Assembly: GCA_937903155.1 (NCBI GenBank)
Contig: CALCZU010000119.1
Span: 1 to 64,000 of the forward strand
Source of the DNA: an uncultured Bdellovibrionales bacterium
Lineage (GTDB): Bacteria; Bdellovibrionota; FAC87; UBA2466
Direction: 5' to 3'
DNA: 64,000 bases
Shown: in pieces, positions 33,132-40,661 of the stretch
How positions within the stretch are numbered: the stretch's first letter is position 1
Layout: the number at the start of each line of letters is the position of its first letter
Translations under genes and position numbers: made by a program
Notes under the pieces: generated by a model
Told to the model about the DNA's origin: nothing
What the model saw: only the letters and a program-made list of their open reading frames with translations
Database searches by the model: none

Positions 33132-33350
33132 ATGGAGAGAAAGAAGATTTCGACGACGGTGTATATTACGCCGGACCAAAATGATCTTTTGAAACAACTC
33201 AATCAGAAAACCAAAGTTCCCATTGCTGAGTATATTCGTGAGGGGATTGATCTTGTTCTTGAAAAACATAAGAACCAATTGCCCGGACAGTTATCGCTTT
33301 TGGGAGACGAGCCATCGAATACACCCACCCGGAGTTTGCTCGATAATTAA
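33132..33350 (+). CDS. ribbon-helix-helix DNA-binding protein
   Basis: 72 residues. The N-terminal strand and helices ISTTVYITPDQNDLLKQLNQ followed by VPIAEYIREGIDLVLEKH form a ribbon-helix-helix fold like Arc/CopG repressors, which bind DNA as dimers through the N-terminal strand. The C-terminal 25 residues (GQLSLLGDEPSNTP) look unstructured. Start chosen from promoter position and AGGGAG upstream. The adjacent 38-bp palindrome is a possible target, but no antitoxin-toxin partner is visible. It is followed 21 nt later by lepA. Confidence 0.88.
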   Translation: MERKKISTTVYITPDQNDLLKQLNQKTKVPIAEYIREGIDLVLEKHKNQLPGQLSLLGDEPSNTPTRSLLDN

Positions 33351-33370
33351 AGAAGTTTACGGTAAAGAAA

Positions 33371-35173
33371 TTGACTGACCCAAATCGAATTCGAAATTTT
33401 AGTATTATTGCACATATCGATCACGGTAAATCCACTCTCGCAGATAGACTTATGCAAGAAACCGGCGCGCTTAGCGACCGCGAATCCCAGCCGCAGTTTT
33501 TAGACAAGCTCGAAATTGAACGCGAACGCGGAATTACGATCAAAGCGCAGACCGTTCGTTTGAAATTTAAAGCGGCCGATGGTCTCGATTACATTTTAAA
33601 TTTGATTGATACCCCTGGACATGTCGACTTTGTTTACGAAGTTTCTCGAAGTCTTGCCGCTTGTGAAGGGGCGATTTTGGTCGTCGATGCCTCGCAAGGG
33701 GTTGAAGCGCAAACGCTTGCAAACGTTTACATGGCGATTGAAACGGGATTAGAAATTTTCCCGGTACTCAACAAAATCGATTTGCCCGGCGCGGATATCG
33801 ATGGGGCTAAACAAGAGATTGAAGAAATCGTTGGAATTCCGACCGACAACGCGGTTGCGATCAGTGCGAAAGAAGGTCTCAACATCCGTGCCGTCCTTGA
33901 AAACGTCGTGAAATACGTTCCGCCTCCAAAGGGCAATCCAACTGCCCCGCTACAAGCTTTGATTTACGACGCTTGGTTTGACGTCTATCAAGGGGTCGTA
34001 GTGCAGGTTCGAGTCGTGAACGGCGTTTTAAGAATTGGCGATAAAATCCGAATGATGCATTCGGATCAGGAGCACGAAATTTTAAAACTCGGTGTTTTTA
34101 CACCGCATCCCGCTGAGATCAAAGAAATCGGCGTCGGTGAAGTCGGATTTTTCACAGCGAATATCAAAACCGTTCGAGACGTTAAAATCGGCGACTCCAT
34201 CACTTGGGCAAATAACCCGGCGGCGCAACCACTTTCGGGATTTAAAGAAATTAAACCAATGGTATTTAGCGGAATTTATCCCGTTGATAGCGCTGAGTAT
34301 ACCAATCTAAAAGTTGCGATGGAAAAACTGGCGCTGAATGATGCGGCCTTTACGTTTGAAGTCGAAACTTCTCAAGCTTTAGGATTTGGATTTCGCTGCG
34401 GATTTTTAGGTCTCTTGCACATGGAGATTATTCAAGAGCGGTTAGAGCGTGAGTTTAATATGCTCATTGTCACGACCGCTCCGACGGTCGCTTACAAAGT
34501 CTTTACTCTAAAGGGAGAAGAACTTTCGGTTCACAATCCTTCGGACTTGCCGCCCGTGCAACTGATCGACCGCATTGAAGAGCCTATCGTGCATGTCACG
34601 ATCCACACTCCCGAAACTTACCTAGGTAATCTGATCAAACTTTGCGAAGAACGACGCGGAGTTCAGACAAAACTTTATTATTTTAGCCCAAAGCGGATCT
34701 TGCTTGAGTACGATATTCCTTTCAACGAAGTCGTTCTCTCTTTCTATGATAAATTAAAAAGCTGCAGTAAAGGTTACGCCTCGATGGATTACGAAGTCGT
34801 GCGATTTGTTCCGAGTAACCTTGTGAAACTCGATTTACTTGTGAACAGCGAACCGGTCGATGCCTTGAGCTGGATCATTCACAAAGACAAAGCGTATCAC
34901 CGCGGGCGGGAGCTTGCCGCCAAGATGAAAGAACTCATCGAAAGACAAATGTTTGAAATTATCATTCAAGCGGCTATCGGAAGTAAGATCGTCGCTCGCG
35001 AAAGATTGGCTCCAATGCGTAAAAACGTGACGGCAAAATGTTACGGCGGGGATATCAGTCGTAAGCGCAAACTCCTTGAAAAACAAAAAGAAGGTAAGAA
35101 GCGCATGAAATCCGTAGGAAGTGTGGAGATTCCACAGGAAGCCTTCTTAGCGGCCCTTTCATTGGATGATTGA
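33371..35173 (+). CDS. lepA: elongation factor 4 (LepA)
   Basis: 600 residues, the usual length. G1 motif AHIDHGKSTLADRL, switch I/II (RERGITIKAQTV, LIDTPGHVDF), NKID-type G4 (LNKIDLPGAD), and the LepA C-terminal domain ending RKRKLLEKQKEGKKRMKSVG. It is a ribosome-associated GTPase that remodels stalled or stressed translation and acts in biogenesis. TTG start with a weak site. Its stop overlaps the lepB start (TGATG). Confidence 0.98.
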   Translation: MTDPNRIRNFSIIAHIDHGKSTLADRLMQETGALSDRESQPQFLDKLEIERERGITIKAQTVRLKFKAADGLDYILNLIDTPGHVDFVYEVSRSLAACEGAILVVDASQGVEAQTLANVYMAIETGLEIFPVLNKIDLPGADIDGAKQEIEEIVGIPTDNAVAISAKEGLNIRAVLENVVKYVPPPKGNPTAPLQALIYDAWFDVYQGVVVQVRVVNGVLRIGDKIRMMHSDQEHEILKLGVFTPHPAEIKEIGVGEVGFFTANIKTVRDVKIGDSITWANNPAAQPLSGFKEIKPMVFSGIYPVDSAEYTNLKVAMEKLALNDAAFTFEVETSQALGFGFRCGFLGLLHMEIIQERLEREFNMLIVTTAPTVAYKVFTLKGEELSVHNPSDLPPVQLIDRIEEPIVHVTIHTPETYLGNLIKLCEERRGVQTKLYYFSPKRILLEYDIPFNEVVLSFYDKLKSCSKGYASMDYEVVRFVPSNLVKLDLLVNSEPVDALSWIIHKDKAYHRGRELAAKMKELIERQMFEIIIQAAIGSKIVARERLAPMRKNVTAKCYGGDISRKRKLLEKQKEGKKRMKSVGSVEIPQEAFLAALSLDD

Positions 35174-35835
35174 TGAAACTGACTGAAAGAATAAAAATCT
35201 TCATCAAGCTTTTCTTAGTATCTACTTTTTGCGCTTTAATGTTTCGACTTTTCGTCGTCGAAGACTATCGGATTGTTTCGAATTCGATGTTTCCGACTTT
35301 GCTCGTAGGCGATCTGACTTTTGTATCAAAATCTGCGTTTAATATCCGAGTTCCTTTTTCGTCGTATGAAGTGATTAAATTTGATCGTCCTGGACGGGGA
35401 GAAATTGTCGCATTTACGCTTCCCGATAAAGGCGTCGATACATTTGTGAAGCGAGTGGTTGGAATCGAAGGGGATAAGATTCAGGTAAAAAATCACCAAT
35501 TGCTCGTCAACGGACAGCCCTTGCAATACTCCGATTCGCCCATGGGAACAACCCTGCATCCGATTGATAAAACGAAATTCATTCTCGAAACGAATCCGGC
35601 AAAGATTGCCTACACCATTCAAGTAAATGAAAGCGTCTTAAACGACTACGGTCCCGTGGATGTGCCCAAAGGCCATTTTTTTGCGATGGGAGATAACCGC
35701 GGCGATAGCGTCGATAGTCGAATGTGGGGACCCGTGCCCTATTCTTGCCTAAAGGGTCGACTCGCAATGGTTTGGTTATCGCTCACCGAAAATGGTGCCA
35801 TTCGTTTCAGTCGATTTGGAACTCTCGTAAGATAA
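35173..35835 (+). CDS. lepB: signal peptidase I
   Basis: 220 residues with one N-terminal membrane segment (FIKLFLVSTFCALMFRLFVV). The catalytic Ser38 is in SNSMFPTLL and the general-base Lys93 in KRVVGIEGD; GDNRGDSVDSRMWGPV is the box E/D segment. It removes signal peptides from exported proteins, of which this window has many. The ATG at 35173 overlaps the lepA stop (TGATG), the common lepA-lepB pair. Confidence 0.97.
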   Translation: MKLTERIKIFIKLFLVSTFCALMFRLFVVEDYRIVSNSMFPTLLVGDLTFVSKSAFNIRVPFSSYEVIKFDRPGRGEIVAFTLPDKGVDTFVKRVVGIEGDKIQVKNHQLLVNGQPLQYSDSPMGTTLHPIDKTKFILETNPAKIAYTIQVNESVLNDYGPVDVPKGHFFAMGDNRGDSVDSRMWGPVPYSCLKGRLAMVWLSLTENGAIRFSRFGTLVR

Positions 35836-35849
35836 ACTAGAGCGTCTCT

Positions 35850-36821
35850 CTAGGCGCTGCCACTAATCGTCTTTAAAATTTCAGGATCAAATTTTCCGTG
35901 CATGGTTTGCATTTTTTCGATAGCAGATTGAGGACTCAGTCCCGGTTTGCCAGACGGCTTCTTGGAAATCATGGCATCATATACGTCTGCGATCGTACAA
36001 ATCTTAGAGAAGGTGTGGATCTCTCTCCCTCTTAAATTTCGTGGATATCCGCGGCCATCGATACATTCATGGTGTTGCTTCGCGACTAGAACTGTTTCTG
36101 AAGGCGCGTCCATATACTCGAGAATTTCACTTCCCAGCTTAGGATGCGACTGCATTTTTTCGTACTCTTCATCGGTGAGTTGACCCGACTTATAAAGAAG
36201 TTCCACGGGGACCGTAGAATTGCCGATATTGTGAACCAAACAGCTAAAGGAGAGAACACGAGCGTCTTCAAGGCTTAAGGTGAGTTTTTGAGCAATGGCG
36301 AGTGAGTAAACCGCAACGTTGGTCGCATGACTTGCATAATAGATTTCTGATTGCTGATAGCGCTTTAAAATAAACGGTACTGTTTGCGGGTGTTGATAAA
36401 CGAAATCGGCGAGTTTGATTCCAAGCCCTCGTAACTTGTGAACTGCATTTTTTTCAAGCCCCTTTGATTCTTCGAGATGTTTTCCGTAGGCTACTAGAAG
36501 TGTCCGCATATTTTTTGCAATCACTCCTACTTCATCGGAATCGACGACACACATTCTCTCTAAGTAATCCAAAAAGACGGACCAATTATTTTTAGGAACC
36601 GAAACGCTATCTCGATGCCTTTCAAGGCTCAAAACACGCTCTGCCGTCAGCACATCATTCACCGCTCTAAAACAAGTCCATTTCCCCGCGACTTTAATAT
36701 ACAGAGGAAACGGGAGCGGAACTCCCAATGGAATCGCCTCTAAGGGGACCGAAACATATTCCTCCTCAGGCAAAAAATGGATGCCAAGCTGTGCGTCAGG
36801 GTGCGAATTTTCGGGGTGCAT
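35850..36821 (-). CDS. HD-GYP-like protein with altered HD motif
   Basis: 323 residues. Residues 160-290 align to the HD-GYP c-di-GMP phosphodiesterase domain: YYASHATNVAVYSLAIAQKL, then a metal motif LVHNIGN where HDIGK is expected (H197, N198), then HHECIDGRGYPRNLRG with the GYP signature at 258-260. The HD aspartate and the following lysine are both replaced by asparagine, which should weaken or abolish metal binding. The N-terminal 90 residues are unassigned. It may be a degenerate c-di-GMP receptor. No ribosome site is seen: an extended -10 (TGTTATAAT) lies 6 nt before the ATG. Confidence 0.88.
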   Translation of the reverse strand: MHPENSHPDAQLGIHFLPEEEYVSVPLEAIPLGVPLPFPLYIKVAGKWTCFRAVNDVLTAERVLSLERHRDSVSVPKNNWSVFLDYLERMCVVDSDEVGVIAKNMRTLLVAYGKHLEESKGLEKNAVHKLRGLGIKLADFVYQHPQTVPFILKRYQQSEIYYASHATNVAVYSLAIAQKLTLSLEDARVLSFSCLVHNIGNSTVPVELLYKSGQLTDEEYEKMQSHPKLGSEILEYMDAPSETVLVAKQHHECIDGRGYPRNLRGREIHTFSKICTIADVYDAMISKKPSGKPGLSPQSAIEKMQTMHGKFDPEILKTISGSA

Positions 36822-36827
36822 TGTCTA

Positions 36828-36833
36828 ATTATA
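36828..36833 (-). promoter_or_regulatory. extended -10 box abutting the HD-GYP gene start
   Basis: On the minus strand TATAAT, with TGT directly before it (an extended -10), lies 6 nt from the ATG. A leaderless transcript is possible. The -35 is weak. Confidence 0.5.
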
Positions 36834-36881
36834 ACATCTCCGCTTTTCAATGAAGCTGCGGCGTTCTAAATTACTCTCAAC

Positions 36882-38720
36882 ATGGCACTTGCCTACCACG
36901 AAGAAATTCTAAAGCGCATTAAAGAATGGCCTGTCGGTCCGGGCATTTACATTATGCGCGACGCCGACAAGAGAATTCTGTATGTCGGCAAAGCAAAAAA
37001 CCTACGCAATCGGATTCGCTCTTACTTTCAAAAGCTCGAAGGCCATTCGCCGAAAACTCAGACTTTGGTCAAACGGATTGCCGACGTCGAATTTACCGTC
37101 ACAAATACCGAGTTAGAAGCACTTCTTCTTGAATGCAATCTCATTAAGAAGCACCGGCCTCGATACAATATCCGACTGAAAGACGATAAAAATTTTCCCT
37201 ACGTGGCTCTAGATTTCACTCATCCCTACCCACAGTTTCGAATCACGCGAAAAGTGATTCCCAATCCAAAGACTCGTTACTTTGGTCCCTACAGTGCAGG
37301 GGTCAATGAAATTAGCCGATTTCTCTTAAAAACTTTTCAAATCCGAGACTGTTCGGATTCGAAATTTAAGAGCCGAACCCGACCCTGTTTAAATTATGAA
37401 ATCGGAACGTGCACCGCTCCCTGTGTAGATTACGTCAGTAAAGAAGACTACACTAAGCAGATCGACGAAGCGATTCTGTTTTTAAAAGGGAAAAAGAAAG
37501 AACTTCTTTCGACTTTTAAAAAAGAGATGGCACAAGCTTCCGAAAATCTCGAATATGAAAAAGCGAAGGGCTTCAGAGACAGGATTCGCGCGGTCGAAAA
37601 GATTACTGAAAAACAAAATGCTGTCCTCACCGAGAAGCTCAAAGACATCGATATTGTGGGCGCGTATATCACGCCCGACAGAATCTGTATTGTCGTCTTA
37701 TTCGTTCGATCCGGTTTTTTAACGGGTCGAAAAGTGGAAAAAGTTCCTCTTGTTTTAGATTCGAGCGAAGAGACCATTCGATCTTTTCTTGAACAGTACT
37801 ACTTAATGAATTTAATTCCAGACGAAGTCTGGCTGGCGAACGATTTTCCTGATCGAGATATTCTCGAAACTTTTCTCACAAAAAAAACTCAGAAGAAAGT
37901 TCAGATTCGGATTCCTCGAAGCGAAAAACCCTTAAGGCTTCTTGGGATGGCCTATGAGAATGCAAAACTCATCTTCTTAGAAGATGAAAAGAAAGCTCAA
38001 GTCTCAGCCACTCTCGAACTTCAAAAAATTTTGGGACTCAAAGAGCCGCCTGAAGAAATCGAAGGAATCGACGTTTCAAACTTCCAGGGTCAGCAACCTG
38101 CAGTCGCTTTGGTCCACTTCACCGAAGAACGTCCGTTTAAAAATCGATACCGAGTTTACCATCCGAAAACTGTTGAAGGACAAGATGATTTCGCAATGAT
38201 TTATGAGACGGTAACCCGGCGTCTTCAAGACAGTGAAAATCCGCCACCCGATCTTTTTATGATCGACGGTGGCATCGGACAACTTCGATCCGCCATGAAG
38301 GCCATGGACGATCTCAACATTCAAATCCCCGTCTGCTCGCTTGCAAAATCGAGAACTCATAGCGCATTCACCCGCAAAGAAGTCGAAAAAAGCGAAGAAC
38401 GCATTTTTGTGCCTAATCGAAAAAATCCGATCGTTTTAAGAGAAGGAACACCTGCCTTGATGCTTTTGCAGCAAGTCAGAGACGAAGCGCACCGCTTCTC
38501 GGTGAAAAATCACCGCATTCGAAGAAATAAGCGAACGTTTAAAGAATCGAGCCTTACCGATATTAAAGGACTGGGAGAAGTCTCTCGTAAACAACTTTTG
38601 GAACACTTCGGAAGCATCGAAGCTATTAAGAAGGCTTCGATCGAGGATCTTCTAGAAACCGGCATTCCGCACCCCGTAGCCACTCGAATCAAAGAAGCCT
38701 TTTCAGACGAAGAGGAATAA
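36882..38720 (+). CDS. uvrC: excinuclease ABC subunit C
   Basis: 612 residues. The N-terminal GIY-YIG nuclease (GPGIYIMRDADKRILYVGKA), the UVR UvrB-binding motif (around 205-240), the RNase H-like 5'-incision domain (EGIDVSNFQGQQPAVALV) and tandem HhH motifs at the C-terminus (DIKGLGEVSRKQLLEHFG). It makes both cuts in nucleotide excision repair. The start is close to the divergent HD-GYP gene (60 nt). It is single-copy and intact. Confidence 0.98.
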   Translation: MALAYHEEILKRIKEWPVGPGIYIMRDADKRILYVGKAKNLRNRIRSYFQKLEGHSPKTQTLVKRIADVEFTVTNTELEALLLECNLIKKHRPRYNIRLKDDKNFPYVALDFTHPYPQFRITRKVIPNPKTRYFGPYSAGVNEISRFLLKTFQIRDCSDSKFKSRTRPCLNYEIGTCTAPCVDYVSKEDYTKQIDEAILFLKGKKKELLSTFKKEMAQASENLEYEKAKGFRDRIRAVEKITEKQNAVLTEKLKDIDIVGAYITPDRICIVVLFVRSGFLTGRKVEKVPLVLDSSEETIRSFLEQYYLMNLIPDEVWLANDFPDRDILETFLTKKTQKKVQIRIPRSEKPLRLLGMAYENAKLIFLEDEKKAQVSATLELQKILGLKEPPEEIEGIDVSNFQGQQPAVALVHFTEERPFKNRYRVYHPKTVEGQDDFAMIYETVTRRLQDSENPPPDLFMIDGGIGQLRSAMKAMDDLNIQIPVCSLAKSRTHSAFTRKEVEKSEERIFVPNRKNPIVLREGTPALMLLQQVRDEAHRFSVKNHRIRRNKRTFKESSLTDIKGLGEVSRKQLLEHFGSIEAIKKASIEDLLETGIPHPVATRIKEAFSDEEE

Positions 38721-38793
38721 ATAGGCTATTTTGCGTCGCGGCTCAAGTAACATTACCCGTCATCGCTCATCCAACGGTAAAATATAAACACCT

Positions 38794-38827
38794 GTCATTG
38801 CGAGGAGCGAAGCGACGAAGCAATGAC
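38794..38827 (+). repeat. 34-nt REP-like element (copy 2)
   Basis: It has terminal inverted ends GTCATTGC and GCAATGAC around GAGGAGCGAAGCGACGAA. It matches the copy at 32834-32867 on the other strand except at a few positions near the ends. It lies in the 170-nt gap after uvrC. Its GTCATTGCGAGG end is shared with the arms of the 49423-49510 repeat. Confidence 0.85.
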
Positions 38828-38892
38828 TGCTGTTTAGTAGTTCTCACTCTTATCCCCTCAACTTAAAAATAAATCCTCTTTAGGAGATTCGT

Positions 38893-40641
38893 ATGAATCG
38901 TGTCTCGATCTGTATTCTTCTCTTACTCACCGCTTTTTCAAACGCTTATTCAAAATCGGGTGAAAAATGCATTAATATTTTTTATGACCGCGGCCCGGAG
39001 ACTTTGAGTGAAGGTCGCGAGAATGCGAAAATGCTGCAGAATCTGATGGGGCATTTTCCTCATATCATTCAGGTGGTCTCTTCTGTCGAAAATTATCAAA
39101 AAGGCCGAATCGAAGAATGCTCGAGCGCCATTTATCTGGGCACTCGTTATGACAACCCTCTTCCGAAAACTTTTTTGGATGACGTTTCAGTGACTAAAGT
39201 TCGTTTTGGTTGGACGGGATACAATCTCTCGCAGCTCGGAGACGACAGAATCCAAAATACGTTCGGAGTTAAGTATCTCGGACAGTCCGTACTCGACACA
39301 CAACACTTAGACGCTAAAAAGCGACCGAGCTTTTATCGCCATATCACTTATAAAGGACAAGAGTTTGAAAAGTATGGGGAGACAAATTCCCAAACGGGGG
39401 CCCTCGACTCAGCCCACGAAATGGCGCTTCTCACTTTAAAAACTGCGACGATTCTCGCGACGGCAAAAAATAAAGTCACACACAAAGAAACTCCTTATGC
39501 CGTCCGCAAATCCAATAAGTGGTATTTCACAGACAATCCTTTTTCTTACACTCAATACGGAGACCGCTACCTAATTTTTTCGGATGTTCTATTTGACATC
39601 TTAGATGAGAAACCACGCTCTCAGAAAAAGCACGCTCTTATCCGATTCGAAGACATTCACGCGAAACAGCCCGTCTGGGCACTCAATAAGCTTCTCGAAC
39701 TCGCTTCAAAAGAAAAGATCCCCTTTGCCCTTTCGCTTATCCCTGTTTTCAGAGATCCTTACTATGCGCTCGTTCCCAATAACGAAAAACCCTACCTCGA
39801 AATGGATCAAGTTCCCGCCTTTAGAGATTTCATCGCAAAGTCCAAAAATCTCAATGTTACTTTTCTCTACCATGGAGTGACTCACCAAAGTGATCTCTAT
39901 AAAAACCCCTCTGGAACTTCTGCCGTTGACTGCGAATTTTGGGACTGTGTGAAAAATCGACCGTTAGCGAACGAAGAGCCTTTAGCCATTGTTTCGAGAC
40001 TTGAAAAAGGTTATCGCATCTTAACCGATCTCTCAGCAACCCCTTCTGCATGGGTAACGCCCCACTACGCCGCTTCTGAAATGGCAAATCAAGTCTTCAG
40101 CCAGATCTTTGATTGGTCCGTCGGTCAACTGTCTTATTACTCTTCAGAAGTCAGTCAGAGTCACAAACTTCCGGCCGAGTTAAGTTTTGATGCGTCTGGA
40201 ATGGACGGCGAAGGAAAGCGAGCAGATTATTTTTCGGATTTAAGAATTAACGATCCGGGAAATATCTTTCTCTCTGGACAGTTTTTTCCCTATGAAATTT
40301 TTGGCGATGTGAGAGGGATGCGAATTGTTCCGGAGAGTATCGGTTATATTCAACCTCAAGCGTCTGAGCTCGATGAGACCGCAACCACTGTTGAATCTCT
40401 CCTTGTAAACATCAAACGCATGTCCGTCATCCGAGATGGTTGGGCATCGATGTTTATTCACCCGAGCCTCCTGCAAACAGTCCAGGACGGCGGCATTGCA
40501 GTAACGCAAGGTGACACAACTAAACTTGAAAAACTGATTCGTGAAACAAAGAAATTGGGATTTGAATTTGTCGATCTGCAAGATTGGATGACGCTGCAAT
40601 CCGCCGAAAAAGTCGAAGACGCGACCGAAATTGAAGAGTGA
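38893..40641 (+). CDS. exported DUF2334 (polysaccharide deacetylase-like) protein
   Basis: 582 residues with a signal peptide (CILLLLTAFSNAYS) and AGGAG 8 nt before the ATG. The middle contains LIRFEDIHAKQPVWALNKLLELASKEKIPFALSL and then FLYHGVTHQSD, the TIM-barrel core of DUF2334 proteins, which resemble polysaccharide deacetylases. The family lacks a proven substrate. The first 230 residues are a separate beta-rich domain (INIFYDRGPETLSEG). Likely periplasmic. The delta-60 lipoprotein follows after 20 nt and may be cotranscribed. Confidence 0.9.
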   Translation: MNRVSICILLLLTAFSNAYSKSGEKCINIFYDRGPETLSEGRENAKMLQNLMGHFPHIIQVVSSVENYQKGRIEECSSAIYLGTRYDNPLPKTFLDDVSVTKVRFGWTGYNLSQLGDDRIQNTFGVKYLGQSVLDTQHLDAKKRPSFYRHITYKGQEFEKYGETNSQTGALDSAHEMALLTLKTATILATAKNKVTHKETPYAVRKSNKWYFTDNPFSYTQYGDRYLIFSDVLFDILDEKPRSQKKHALIRFEDIHAKQPVWALNKLLELASKEKIPFALSLIPVFRDPYYALVPNNEKPYLEMDQVPAFRDFIAKSKNLNVTFLYHGVTHQSDLYKNPSGTSAVDCEFWDCVKNRPLANEEPLAIVSRLEKGYRILTDLSATPSAWVTPHYAASEMANQVFSQIFDWSVGQLSYYSSEVSQSHKLPAELSFDASGMDGEGKRADYFSDLRINDPGNIFLSGQFFPYEIFGDVRGMRIVPESIGYIQPQASELDETATTVESLLVNIKRMSVIRDGWASMFIHPSLLQTVQDGGIAVTQGDTTKLEKLIRETKKLGFEFVDLQDWMTLQSAEKVEDATEIEE

Positions 40642-40661
40642 TTCTGTGATAAAATAGGAGC

